The notes under the pieces were generated by a model. It saw only the letters and a program-made list of their open reading frames with translations. It was not told the DNA's origin and searched no databases. A DNA stretch of 64,000 nt. Source: Ophiura sarsii. Lineage: Eukaryota > Echinodermata > Ophiuroidea > Amphilepidida > Ophiuridae. Location: NCBI GenBank assembly GCA_035610835.1, contig CM069448.1, positions 186,001-250,000 of the forward strand, written 5' to 3'. The translations under genes and the position numbers were made by a program. Shown here piece after piece: positions 29,640-42,288 of the stretch (within the stretch, counting starts at the first letter, position 1; every line of letters begins with the position of its first letter).

Positions 29640-30550
29640 GGATTGACGTTCAAATAGAATAGATTAAGATTGGTGGGGGTAGTGTACTTTTAAGTGGTGT
29701 ATCGCGACAAGCTATTCTTTTTGGTTTATGGATGTTTTGGTCCTATGCATTTCATCATCTTTATGATTGATATTCAATCGATTGACGTTCATGTAGTACA
29801 TGTATATATTAAGATTGGTGGTGGTATATTGTACATGTACTTTTAAAAGGACACAATGACATGTTGATTTTTTTAAATTTACTTCAGAATTCAAGATGAC
29901 CATTAAAAAGTGCCATTATTGATGTTTCTACTAAATAAAACACCAGCAAAACTTGATTAAAACAATGTTTTCAGTACATTCCACCCTTAACCATGTAAAA
30001 TGCTGGTTGCGGCTACCAGCATTTTCGAATCAACGATTTGTTGTACAAAGAGGGCTGATTTTTCGTAATCCTTATAGGTGTAAAGTTCAAACATGTAATA
30101 CAAGAGTAAAAATATACAAATCCAGTGTTCTTCATATATGTTTGTAATTGTGGGCGCTGCTCCCATCTCTAAATGCCCCTCCCCAACGCTCCTCTAACCT
30201 TAAACATGTCATAGGGAGACTACGAGATATATTGAGGCTGCGCCCTCAATTATGATAAAACCTGGGGTTGGTAAAATGTGTGCACTTGTAGTGACCCCCT
30301 GCAGTACGCGTGATACATAACGCTAACCAAACATAGCGGACGTTCTAAGAAAAGTTTCAATAAATAGCGATGGTTTTGTTTTAATCAAGTTTTACTGTGT
30401 TCTTGTGAGTAGAAACAACAATAAAGGTAATTTTAATTTAATATTTATCTTGAATTCTAAAGTTATTTTTTTTCTAACAAAAGTTTCAATAAATATCGAT
30501 GGTATTGTTTTAATGACGTGGTTGGTTTATCGATGTTTTGATCTTAAGAA
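29640..30550. mobile_element. inverted-repeat element, relative of the 53.4-61.9 kb composite termini
   Basis: TTGATGTTTCTACTAAATAA and AACACCAGCAAAACTTGATT are mirrored near 30375-30460 (AATCAAGTTTTACTGTG, GAGTAGAAACAACAATAAAG). Segments around 29,870 and 30,000 also match 53,400-53,560 and 61,810-61,920 in inverted orientation, including AAAATGCTGGTTGCGGC with CCAGCATTTT hairpins. A tandem copy of ATTGACGTTCA is at the left. Confidence 0.6.
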
Positions 30551-30689
30551 ACTGATATAATTGATCATTATGTTTACAGACCCAGCCATTTTTAAATGCT
30601 TTACATTAAATTGATACTGTAAGTATTGGTGTGGACTCGTATTATTGCGTAATGTGATTTATCCCCAAAATGCTGTGCTTATACCTTAA

Positions 30690-31060
30690 AGGTATATTAT
30701 GTGATCTTTCCAGGGAACGCCCTCAACATCGAAAAAAATTGAACGAAGATTTTCTTGCAGATTTACATTTCTGATCAAAATCGTACATACATTCCAAGTT
30801 ACAGGGCGATACGATTCTTAATTACTTCAAAATCATGATTTTAGAGTGAAAATTAACTGTCGGATAATCCGACAGTTTATTATTTTCACTCTACATTCAC
30901 TCTAAAACCATGATTTGGAGGTGATTAGGAATCGTACCGCTCTGTAACTTGGAATGTATGTATGATTTATGATCAGAAATGTAAATCTGCAAGAAAATCT
31001 ACTTTAAAAAAAAAAAAATGAACAGAGGGCGCTCTCTGGCAAAGATCACATAATATGCCT
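30690..31060. mobile_element. TTAA-flanked foldback MITE, copy 1
   Basis: TTAA at 30686-30689 and 31061-31064. Ends AGGTATATTATGTGATCTTT and the inverse AAAGATCACATAATATGCCT. Nearly the whole element folds on itself; the tip holds AACTGTCGGATAATCCGACA. A second copy is at 39876-40367. Confidence 0.85.
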
Positions 31061-31189
31061 TTAATTGGTTGGTTTGAGATGTCTCAGTCTTTAAAATTGA
31101 TTTGTTAATGATTGACATTATTGAGCACTGTATGTACATCAGAACGCAAATAAATGTGTTATTAAAGATTAGGAATAAAAATGATATGC

Positions 31190-33720
31190 TTTCCGAGTTC
31201 GTTACTTAGGCGACTATGTGGCTTCGACCCTTACAATAAAGAGTCGTTGCCAGAATCCGGTCCCAAAATGCATAGCACGTGGTTTTACATTTAAAGAACG
31301 ACCCATATCCTATGTTACAAACCTCTCTACTTTGACAAACTTGTCACATAATACGGAGCTTTTAAATTTATAGGCGGGGCTTTTAAAGAAAAACCAAAAA
31401 TATATTTCATTTATCGGTCCCTTAATGCAAATATCATTTATATCATTTTTTGTAAAGAGAACCAATGGTAGGGTATTCTAAAGCTTACCCAATCCGGTCC
31501 CACAATGCATACAACGTGGTTTTACATTTAAAGAACGACCCATATCCTATGTTACAAACCTCTCTACTTTAACAAACTTGTCACATAATACGGACCTTTT
31601 ATATTTATAGGCGGGGCTTTAAAGAAAAACCCAAAATATATTTCATTTATCGGTCCCTTACAGCAAATATCATTTACATCATTTTTTGAGGCAAACATTT
31701 GTACCTAAATTCAGTCCCACAATGCATTTAGTGTGGCTCTTAATTTTGGCCAGCCTGTCACATGATACAGAAAATCGGTCCCACAATGCATTGAGTGTCG
31801 ATCTAAAATTTTTATGCGGGGCCTTTAAAGAAAGACCCAAAATATATTTCATTTATCGGTCCCTCAATGCAAATATCATTTATCATTTTTTTAAGGCAGA
31901 CATTTGTACCTAAATTCAATCCCACAATGCATTGAGTGTGGCTCTTAATTTAAAGAACGACCCACAGTATATTTTGGCCAGCCTGTCACATGATACGGAA
32001 ATTCGGTCCCACAATGCATTTTTAAGAGGCAACCGCAGATCAATGTATACGGGGCTTATAACAATTTTGTTGTGGCCTTTCATTTTTGAGGGAAGACATT
32101 TGTACCTAAATCCAGTCCCAAAATGCAATGAGTGTGGTAGTTTTTTAAAGAACGACGCATAATCTATTTTAGCTGTCTGTCCCACAATGCAATATCAAGA
32201 GGCAGCCACATATATAATCTATTTTGAGCGATATACGACCCGTGGCCACACCTGACACATGATGCATTGAGTGTGGTAGTTTTTTAAAGAACGACGCATA
32301 ATCTATTTCAGCTGTCGGTCCCACAATGCAAATGCATTTAGTGTGGCTCTTAATTTTGGCCAGCCTGTCACATGATACAGAAAATCGGTCCCACAATGCA
32401 TTGAGTGTCGATCTAAAATTTATAGGCGGGGCCTTTAAAGAAAGACCCAAAATATATTTCATTTATCGGTCCCTCAATGCAAATATCATTTATCATTTTT
32501 TTTAAGGCAGACATTTGTACCTAAATTCAATCCCACAATGCATTGAGTGTGGCTCTTAATTTAAAGAACGACCCACAGTATATTTTGGCCAGCCTGTCAC
32601 ATGATACGGAAATTCGGTCCCACAATGCATTTTTAAGAGGCAACCGCAGATCAAAGTATACGGGGCTTATAACAATTTTGTCGTGGCCTTTCATTTTTGA
32701 GGGAAGACATTTGTACCTAAATCCAGTCCCAAAATGCATTGAGTGTGGTAGTTTTTTAAAGAACGACGCAGTCCCAAAATGCATTGAGTGTGGTAGTTTT
32801 TTAAAGAACGACGCATAATCTATTTTAGCTGTCGGTCCCACAATGCAATATCAAGAGGCAGCCACATATATAATCTATTTTGAGCGATATACGACCCGTG
32901 GCCACACCTGACACATGATGCATTGAGTGTGGTAGTTTTTTAAAGAACGACGCATAATCTATTTCAGCTGTCGGTCCCACAATGCAATATCGGGAGGCAG
33001 CCACATATATTATCTATTTTGAGCAACATACGACCCGTGGCCACACCTGACACATGATACAATAATTTGGTCCGACGGGGCTTAAATATAGCTGGGCATT
33101 TTAAAGAACGACGCATAATATATTATTAGCTAATCGGTCCCACAATGCAATATTAAGAGGCAGCCACCAAATATAACATATTTTGGCCACCTCACACAAT
33201 GCAATTAAGGAAAAGTCATATGTACCTTAATTCAGTCCCACAATGCATAGAGTGTGGCTCTTAATCTAAAGAACGACCCATAGTCTATTTTGGCCAACCT
33301 GTCACATGATACAGAAATTCGCTCCCACAATGCATTTTTAAGGGGCAACCGCAGATCAATGTATACGGGGCTTATCATTTTTTTAAGGAAGACATATACC
33401 TAAATTCAGTCCCACAATGCATTGAGTGACAATGCATAGAGTGTGGCTCTTAATCTAAAGTACGACCCATAGTCTATTTTGGCCAACCAGTCACATGATA
33501 CAGAAATTCGCTCCCACAATGCATTTTTAAGAGGCAACCGCAGATCAATGTATACGGGGCTTATCATGTTTTTAAGGAAGACATTTGTACCTCCATCCAG
33601 TCCCAAAATGCATTGAGTGTGGTAGTTTTTTAAAGAACGACGCATAATATATTTAAGCTGTCGGTTGTACCTAAATTCAGTCCCACAATGCATAGACTGT
33701 GGCTGTGGATTATATAAAAT
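31190..33720. repeat. complex tandem array rich in TCCCACAATGCA
   Basis: Diverged and rearranged repeats of a few hundred bp (for example about 31.68-32.3 kb and about 32.33-32.97 kb are near copies). They share GGTCCCACAATGCAT, AAAGAACGACCCA, CTGTCACATGATAC and TTTTAAGAGGCAACCGCAGA. The motif TCCCACAATGCA or a one-base variant occurs about 20 times. The open frames here are repeat artefacts. Confidence 0.85.
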
Positions 33721-33799
33721 ATCTGAAACTCAACCCCGGGTCATCAGGTGGATTTTTAGCTAGAAGCCGGCACGTCAGAGTGTACTGATTTTGTTACTA

Positions 33800-34556
33800 T
33801 ACGTTTTCCCAGTTAGTTTAACACTTTATTCATTATATTTCATATCTCGTTAAGTTTGAATTCGTCCCAAAATTTTGAAGGTTGCATTTGTTAAAGTAAA
33901 TTTCGTCTTTGGTCAAGTATATTCATATTTTGCGCAATGAATTTCATTTAATGTTCATTTTATTTCGTCCTAACTCACTTCCATTTCGTCTGATACAGCG
34001 GTAACCTACTAATGTATACATTTATTTCGTCTTTGATCAAATAGTTTCATATTCAGTTCACTTTATTTCGTCCCATGTGGAACGTCCTGCCTAGAAAAAG
34101 CATGTAAAATCCAGCTATAGGCCTATACGTTTTATATATTTTTTTTCTTCTTTCTTTCTTTCTTTCTTGTTCGTTCTTTTTTTCATATGATTTATATCAC
34201 CAACTTTCTGAATAAACAAGGCAAAAGAACACATGTCGGTGGTTCTAATCTAACCTGCAATAATATGTAGGCCTACTCTTCTAACACCTGACGAATATAT
34301 GTGATAAAAGTATTAAAAATAATGAACAAAGACGAATTATATTTGTGCATAGACCCGCTACCCATCAGGTGATACGAATTCAATCCTTCCTTGACGAAAA
34401 GAAATGACCAATGAATTAAATGAAATGGTCATACTTTGAAATATAATGCTCATTGACGAAATTTATCTAACAAAATGCGTAAGTCAGATTTTGGGGACGA
34501 ATTCTAACTTAACGAGATATGAAATATAATGAAAAAAGTGTTAAACTAACTGGGAA
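33800..34556. mobile_element. foldback element with TTTTCCCAGTTAGTTTAACA arms
   Basis: Left end TTTTCCCAGTTAGTTTAACA, CTTTATTCATTATATTTCAT, ATCTCGTTAAG is mirrored at 34.49-34.556 kb by CTTAACGAGAT, ATGAAATATAATGAAAAAAG, TGTTAAACTAACTGGGAAAA. Its interior repeats ATTTCGTC(C/T) motifs. Confidence 0.8.
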
Positions 34557-35274
34557 AACCTATAATAAGTCGGCTTTTACCCGTGCATGCAACGTGTGTG
34601 TAAATCGGTCCGTAAAATTATGTTTCAGTTAAAATCACGTATTTTCTTTTTGAAACATTAAATATACATTCTTAGGAATACGCAGAACACAAATTTGACA
34701 CAAAAACAATAATGATTAGTTTCATTTGCTACCATTCTTTCCGTCAAATAGGAACTATTATCGTACTCAACTTTTCCGGAAGTGCCGCGTATTATCGAAT
34801 TAGTGGTGTACGCCCTGGAAGAGCAAGTTTTTTCTTCAAAAGTCATAACAATCATATACCATTGTTTTCAGTGTTAAATTTTAAGTTTAAATTGCCAAAT
34901 CTTATAGAATTCTGAAATATAGTTTTAGAGATGCAGTCATTTGAAAAGGCGTATCGCCATTCGTAAATTTGTATTTAGCGCGTTTTTTTTTTAAAACTCT
35001 CCACGCGTGGAAATATACATATGAAGTGCTATCTCCAGTAGATAGCATGCCCGTGCATCGGCAAGTTTTGTGATTATTACTGTATGAATGTCATGGAAAC
35101 AGTTCGAAAAATGAACAATATGAGAATATAAACCCATTTTGCCCAAAAGCTAAGCATTTTATGTGATTAATGACATACTAGTGGACATAATAGCCACCAA
35201 ATATAACATATTTTGGCCACCTCACACAATGCATTTAAGGAAAAGTCATTTGTACCTAAATTCAGTCCCACAAT

Positions 35275-36956
35275 AATATCGTCAATAGCGGATATTTTTG
35301 CTATTAAGATAATATCTGATTAGCCGGTAATATCTTAATAGCGTCCGTTTGAAAGACAAAAAGTTCAGAGTTTCAAAAAGTGTTTTTCTTTTGAAATAGC
35401 AAAATTGCGTAAATACCGGATATTTTGGCTATTAAAATAATCTAATTAGCCGCTAATATCTTAATAACGTCCGTTTGAAAGACAAACAGTTCCGATTTAA
35501 AAAAATAGCTATATTGCGACAATATCGGATATTGTCGCTATTAAGATAATATCTAATTAGCCGATAATATCTTAATAGCGTTCGTTTGAAAGACAAAAAG
35601 TTCCGAGTTTCAAAAAAAATAAAAATATATAAATTGCGTCAATATCGGATATTTTGGCTATTAAGATAATCAAATTAGCCCCTAATAGGCCTATCTTAAT
35701 ATCGTCCGTTTGAAAGACAAGAAGTTCCGAGTTTCAAAAAAAATAAAAATATCGAAATTGCTGAATATCTAAACCACTTATCTAAATATCTAAATATCTT
35801 ATTAGCGTCAATATCGGATATTTTGGCTATTAAGATAATATCTAATTAGCCGCTAATATCTTAATAGCGTCCGTTTGAAAGACAAAAAGTTCCGAGTTTA
35901 AAAAAAAATGAAAATATCTAAATTGCGTCAATATCGGATATTTTGGCTATTAAGATAATATCTAATTAGCCGCTAATATCTTAATAGCGTCCGTTTAAAA
36001 GACAAAAAGTTCCGAGTTTTAAAAAAAATGAAAATATCTAATCTTAATATCTTAATATAAAAATATCTTATTAGCGTATTATCTTAATATCTTAATAGCG
36101 TAATATCATAGCTAATCAGATATTCTTGAGGTTAATATCTAAATAGCTAAATAGCTTAATATCTAAACCTAATATCTAAATATCTTAATAGCTGAATATC
36201 TAAACCACTTATCTAAATATCTAAATATCTTATTAGCGTCAATATCGGATATTTTGGCTATTAAGATAATATCTAATTAGCCGCTAATATCTTAATAGCG
36301 TCCGTTTGAAAAGTTCCGAGTTTCAAAAAAAAAAAAAAAAAATCTAAATTGGGTCAATATCTGATATTTTGGCTATTAAGATATTATTTAATTAGCCGCT
36401 AATTTCTTAATAGCGTCCGTTTGAAAGACAAAAAGTTCCGAGTTTCAAAAAAAATAAAAATAGCTAAATTGCGTCAATATCGGATATTTTGGCTATTAAG
36501 ATAATATCTAATTAGCCGCTAATATCTTATCTAAATATCTAAATATCTTAATAGCGTAATAGGCCTATCTTAATATCTTAATATAAAAATATCTTATTAG
36601 CGTATTATCTTAATATCTTAATAGCGTAATATCATAGCTAATCAGATATTCTTGAGGTTAATATCTAAATAGCTAAATAGCTTAATATCTAAACCTAATA
36701 TCTAAATATCTTAATAGCTGAATATCTAAACCACTTATCTAAATATCTAAATATCTTATTAGCGTAATATCTTAATATCTTAATAGCGTAATAGCCTAGC
36801 TAATCAGATATTCTTGAGATTAATATCTAAATAGCTAAATAGCTTAATATCTAAACCTAATATCTAAATATCTTAATATCTTAATATCTAAATATATTAT
36901 CTAAATATCTAAATATCTAAATAGCGTAATATCCTAGCTAATTAGATATTCTCAAG
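35275..36956 (-). repeat. right-arm satellite, ~120 bp units, inverted relative of the left arm
   Basis: Units contain GGCTATTAAGATAATATCTA, ATTAGCCGCTAATATCTTAA and TAGCGTCCGTTTGAAAGACA. The first two are the reverse complement of the conserved half of the left-arm unit. The 36.05-36.95 kb part collapses into short TAAATATCT/TTAATATCT repeats and a duplicated ~600 bp block. Confidence 0.85.
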
Positions 36957-36999
36957 GATAATACCAAAAATTTACAATCCCGCACCTTAATGCTTTTCT

Positions 37000-38270
37000 C
37001 CTGGGTAAGATCAGAGAATGGGGAGCAGTCTGAAGGGGAGCAGTCACAGTGAGTGAGCCCTCTATCAGTACAAAGGGTCTAACGCAGCAGACTAGACAAA
37101 AAGGGGCGTCGGTGTCAAATTTCGACAAGCCACATTTTCAAAATCGCTTTTAGAAACTGTTATTCAGTTTTCTTCTGCTGCAATCAGTTTTATTTTAAGG
37201 AAGGGTTAAAGTTTGCAGAAATGGAAAATATTTATAAATAAGATTTTTCCAAATTTTGTGATGAACACTGGAGTTCCCCTCTGCTACAATTCTGATGTTC
37301 GAAAGATAATTATCATTGGTTGATAATTTGATATGAAGTATGATACATGTACCTTTCCATCACAAGAGAAATTTAACCCAAAAGATGAAAAATTATATAG
37401 TAAAATATTTTAAAATAAGTCATGTTGAAAATGTCCTGTCTGTCACAAAAAAAACCATGAAATTGTTGTGTATTTTTTCATGAAGAGATATCGTTGGTTC
37501 AAAATTGAATTCCTATCTTTTATCAAGTTGACCTTACCTAGAAAGTACAATGAAAATACCCTTCAATGAATTATTCTTCAGCAAGTTTATCAAAGTTGGT
37601 CCCGTCTGTCACAATTATAGTCTGGAAAAAATGTAAATAGCCTTTTATCTGTTAATATTATGAAATGTTAAGTTATTTTGCACTGATTGAACAAACAAAT
37701 GAAATTCTTAAAGTTGATATTAAATTGGTATGACAATTTTAATGAAAATCTCACAAATGTGGTCCGTATCCATAATTTCAATTTTCAGAACTTTTCCCTG
37801 TACAAATGAATGGGTGAACATTTTAAATCATGATTTTTGTGTTTTCGACTCCAAATTCAGATACCGCATAAAAAATTAGCCAAGAAAAAGTATATCTAAC
37901 AAGGGCTCTATTTCCATCTGGACCAACTAACAATGGCAAAAATTTGATATTAGCATTTTTAGGGATACTGGGATAGTGCTTGTTTGAGATCGACTCACAT
38001 CCCAAAAGATGCCTCTTATGACTAAGGTCATCATTATACTGATGTGACATTTATTTATAATGTTGAGTCAAAATAAAATCCCATAAATTAAGTTTGACCA
38101 TGTTTTGAATTAAAAAGTCTTTTTCTGATAATTTGTATATAAAGTAAATAACAGTATTAAAAAACACCTTTAAATTTCATAGGAGAACAGTGAACAGATA
38201 GCTTTTTCAAAGTTTTTTCCAAATATTTTTTGCAAATGTCCGGACTATTGTTAATTTGTTTTTACTGTTA
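37000..38270. other. non-coding stretch
   Basis: AT-rich DNA with no recognised gene or long repeat. An open frame at 37823-38050 (minus) has no recognisable family. Confidence 0.4.
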
Positions 38271-38274
38271 GCGG

Positions 38275-38316
38275 CTTGGCCTTATTATAATTATTATTTA
38301 ATAACAAGGCCAAGTA
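38275..38316. repeat. short perfect hairpin
   Basis: CTTGGCCTTATTATAATTAT is followed by its near inverse ending AATAACAAGGCCAAG. Confidence 0.8.
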
Positions 38317-38590
38317 AAATAAATGACATGTACACAATGTATATTCGTCATCGTCCCCGCCCTCACCGATTTTTGGAAATTTATATTTTTGTTATTTTTG
38401 TTATAACTTTAATTTATATAGGGGCGATTCCATGAAAATGTGACGGAGCAAAAAAATTGAAAATTGCTCCAAAAGATTTATTTTTACCTCTATGTTGTTC
38501 AAAGCTCATGCAAAGGTTCAGGAAAAAATTGTTACAACATTTGGCTAATGTTTACTATTGACAAAATTCTACTTTTCTTACCCCAAAAAT

Positions 38591-39334
38591 GGTAACACGT
38601 GTTACCGGAGCAACACTTTTTTGAAAATATTTACTTTATTGATATAGTTTTAATTTACGCCACTTATAATTTTAATTCTACTAGTTAGGCCCTATTTAAA
38701 AATAGTAAACAATTAGATAAATTCATAACCACCACTCACTCTACAATAGGCCATCAAAATGTCGTAACACGTGTTTAATACCAAACTCATATTCAGGTAA
38801 ACGTGCTAAAACCTCAATTTTCAAGTGTTATTTAACACTATTTATGGTTAATATGTTAGTTTAATTGCCAAAGTCAAAATTAATTTTAATTTAGAAATAT
38901 AATAAAGAATCTAAGGCTAGTAAATTATGGCTGGACAAAGTGTAACGCGTGTTACCGTAACACGTGTTACCGACTATTTTGCATTTTACAAAAAAGTGAG
39001 AACTTTAATTCTTGTTATTATTCTAGTTTTATAAACCTTATAAAGGTACTTGCTTATAGTAGTGACCAATTGATTGTAGGTTTGTTAGTTGAAATACACA
39101 AGCAAAACAAAGTTGGGATTTTTTTTAGTGCGTCTTTTTTCGTAACGCGTGTTACCGATATTCGGAGCGGTCTTACATTAACATGAGCTAATATTTCATA
39201 TTGGTGTTAGCATGAGGATCTAGCCTTAAGTCTTGGGTATTACAATACAAAAGATGAAAACTTCATTCAAATTACTTTTACAGTTATAGAGTGGAGAATA
39301 AAGAATGGCGCGCTTAAATGTAACGCGTGTTACC
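38591..39334. repeat. dispersed palindrome GTAACRCGTGTTAC, six copies in ~750 bp
   Basis: Copies at 38591-38606, ~38764-38777 (half-decayed), 38942-38955, 38957-38970, 39142-39155 and 39320-39333. Most continue into CCG. The centre is CACGTG or CGCGTG. The sequence between copies is unrelated AT-rich DNA, so this is not a simple tandem array. Confidence 0.75.
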
Positions 39335-39875
39335 GTGGAATCATTTCATGAAAAGAGATGCATAGAAATGTTTCATTTCAGTACATTGCATAATTATTTA
39401 TAAACACATTGCCCACTATTTCTCCAGGCTAGGGGTAGCTAGGGAAATGAGGTAATAACAAAAAAATAATGAAGGTCTTTTCATTTTTTACTATAAATAT
39501 GAATTGAAGACAAAAATCTTTAACAGCAATTTTAATGGATGCACGTCACATGAGGTTGAACTATTACAAGAATTCAACCTCTTCCTAAAACGGTGCAACG
39601 GTCATCCGTGGTGGCCAAAATGTGTGGAAAACTCAAGTAAAATCCATTAAAAAAGGTAGAAACGGGCTGGGATGTATAACTGATGTCTAGCTAATCACAA
39701 ACAAGCAGCTGGACAACATGAAAGAAAAGCTGATTTAAGCTAAAATGGTTTAAAATTTGCATGACTTGACCAGTTTTTAGCAATATAATATTATGGCAAA
39801 CTACTTTTGGTTATAACTTTGTGATTATTCAGTCTGCAGACATGGTTGAACCAAGGAGTTATCATAGTCAATTAA

Positions 39876-40367
39876 AGGTATATTATGTGATCTTTCCAGG
39901 GAACGCCCTCAACATCGAAAAAAAAAATAGAAAGTAGATTTTCTTGAAGATTTACATTTCTGATCATAAATCATGCATACATTCCAAGTTACAGGGCGAT
40001 ACGATTCTTAATTACTTCAAAATCATGGTTTTAGAGTGAAAATAAACTGTCGGAATCCCGAGAGTTTATATTTTTCACCATAATCATAAAGATCTTCTAA
40101 GTTACAGATCGATACGAATCCTAATAACTTCAAAATCATGGTTTGAAAAATAGATTGTACCGAGTGGTACAATCTATTTTTTTCAAATATTACTCTAAAT
40201 TCACTCTAAAACTATGATTTTGAGGTTATTAGGAATCGTATCGCTCTGTAACTTGGTTATTTATGATTTATGTCATTTTATGATCAGAAAGTAAATATGC
40301 AAGAAAATCTGCTTCCATTTTTGTTAGCATTGAGGGCGTCCCCTGGAAAAGATCACATAATATACCT
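39876..40367. mobile_element. TTAA-type foldback MITE, copy 2
   Basis: Same termini as 30690-31060 (AGGTATATTATGTGATCTTT and the inverse). Left flank is TTAA; the right flank has decayed to TTGA. The centre holds an extra nested hairpin (GATTGTACCGAGTGGTACAA). Confidence 0.85.
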
Positions 40368-40496
40368 TTGATAATTGCTTGGTTGAACCAACATTTTTAT
40401 TGTAAAGAAGGCCTACTTAGTTTCCATGTATTCCATTTTCTAATCTAAAGAGATATCATATTTTTATTTTCAAAATGTTATCATTCAATAGGTTTA

Positions 40497-40862
40497 GGCC
40501 TAAAAAAAAAAGAAGTTTGATTGGCGTAACCCGACCGACCCTAAATACATCGCCGACCCTGAATATTTTTTATTATTTTGAGGGGAATTTTTTTTAATTT
40601 TTTTTATAAAAATTGAACAAAGTATTTTAAAACGTTTTTGACTGTTTGCTTTCATTTTAGGCTATTTTAAGTCCCCATCGAAATGATATATTGTTGAACA
40701 CAACGATACATTTTTGCCCGGCAATTAAATACGCTTATTAAGTGTTCAAAAGTAGGTGATTTAAAATTTAAAAAATAATTTAAAAATAAATAAATCCCGA
40801 CCGACCTACTCTATTTGTTTTGGTCATGTTACGCCAATCAAACTTCTTTTTTTTTTTAGGCC
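40497..40862. mobile_element. Harbinger-like MITE, TTA target, copy 2
   Basis: TTA at 40494-40496 and 40863-40865. Ends GGCCTAAAAAAAAAAGAAGT and the inverse AAACTTCTTTTTTTTTTAGG; inside these, TGATTGGCGTAAC and GACCGACC. It is a relative of 7545-7958. Confidence 0.85.
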
Positions 40863-40875
40863 TTATCGCGAAACC

Positions 40876-40991
40876 CGAAAAAGCCATTGATTATCCTTTT
40901 CTGTTGCATTGTGGGATTGCAAAGGGGCGAAATCTGCCCCATTCTGGATCCCACAATGCATCAGAAATGGATAATCAATGGATTCTTTCCG
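40876..40991. repeat. ~115 bp imperfect hairpin
   Basis: CGAAAAAGCCATTGATTATC and GCATTGTGGGAT are mirrored by ATCCCACAATGC, then GATAATCAATGG and TTCTTTCCG. The hairpin carries the same TCCCACAATGCA motif as the array at 31-33.7 kb. A 60-codon frame here is an artefact. Confidence 0.75.
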
Positions 40992-41536
40992 ATTGGCGAT
41001 GAGGCTTATTCATGCCTAGCAATAGCATCATATAGGTGGTTACGGACCTTCAATTTGCCGTTGACTACAAAGCATCAAAATCAAGTCTACGCTCTACTCG
41101 ACCATACAGAAGAACGTTCCTAGTGACCATGTGTAGCTGTGTAAGCGACCGTTGTTTACATGAGCAATATTTCCGAAATTCGTAAAATGTTTCACTCGAT
41201 TTTCAGACTTTGACTTGTAAAAAACATGTGAAAACTTGCATTATGTGTAAATATGATAACATGAGTATGTAGAGGAATCACTTTGTCAAATATTCTGTTC
41301 GATGGTAATATTTCACGGGAGTACAAAAAGGGTTACATTTTGGCCGTTTTGGTGATGGTGCAATCTGAATTTGTTTGAATTCTCGTAGTTTGTGGTCAAC
41401 GGCACGTGACGTCACTCCGTAATCACCTATATCATGCCTAGCATTCTTCTTCTTCTTCTTCCAAAATAGTACCAACTTCAACTTTGAAGACTTCGGTACT
41501 TGTGTGTGGGTTTTGATGCATGCAGCGACGAAAAAA

Positions 41537-41695
41537 TTATTCTAGTTTTGAGAGTCCTTGTTTGAATGCTTTGATGGAGTTAGACTGGATGAGGTTTTCT
41601 GGTAGCGTGTTCCAGTCTCTAGCTGTCTTTGGGAAGAAGGATGACTTGTGATATTCTCTTAACAGAGTGTGGTATGATGAAGGCTTGGGCATTAT
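41537..41695 (-). pseudogene. LINE ORF2 C-terminal remnant
   Basis: The minus strand reads YHTLLREYHKSSFFPKTARD, WNTLPENLIQSNSIKAFKQG, LSKLE, stop. The FFP.T.RDWN.LP pattern is the usual C-terminus of jockey/CR1-type reverse transcriptase ORFs. It is 5'-truncated, and a different family from the LINE at 58 kb. Confidence 0.7.
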
Positions 41696-42288
41696 AGTAT
41701 GGAAGTGTCTATACAGCCGATCATCGGGTGGCCAATGTGTACCAGACTATACAGCCGATCATCGATAGAGGGGGTAAAATCCGCAGTTTTACTTCAACCG
41801 ATCATCGGGTAGCCAATATGGTACCAGACAATTATACAACCGATCGTGACTCGCGCGACACTGTTCGGTCATTAGGTTGGGATCGGAGTTGAGACAAGCG
41901 AACAACAAGATAATTGTTGGCTTTGGTAGGGATGTTCATATCATTGACTATAGAGGGCGACATATTTGACCAAAATATGTAGAAAACTCATGTTTACCTC
42001 TTTTAAATTCAGCGGAAAAGTACGAAACTGCTGGGATGTATTCACTGATGTATAAATAACCCCACACAAGCAACTAGACATCATGAAAGTAAACCCTTAA
42101 TTTACCTAAAATGGTTTTAAAATGTGCATGACTTAAACTACTTTTGGTTATAACTTTTTTATTATTCAGCCTGCAGACAAGGTTGAACCATCATTTTTTA
42201 TTGTAAAGTACTTTGTTTCCATGTATTCCATTTCCAAAGAGATAATTTTATTTTCAAAATTTTATGAACATGCCTAGCTTTGGTGCTG

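Larger units (their letters stand above)
26937..36986. mobile_element. ~10 kb giant foldback element with satellite arms, TTA target duplication
   Basis: Ends GGTGCGGTATTGTAACTTTT (left) and the inverse of GGTGCGGGATTGTAAATTTT (right) are flanked by TTA on both sides (26934-26936 and 36987-36989). The left arm (27.02-28.82 kb) and right arm (35.28-36.96 kb) are tandem arrays of related ~120 bp units in inverted orientation. The interior (28.8-35.3 kb) carries other repeats and MITEs. No transposase was found. The architecture recalls foldback elements of Drosophila and TU-type elements of sea urchins, whose inverted ends are tandem repeats. The TTA duplication would fit a PIF/Harbinger-related transposase supplied in trans. 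Confidence 0.7.

Noticed and set aside
31686..33693. Several 75-104 codon frames on both strands
   Set aside because: Translations of the TCCCACAATGCA repeat array.
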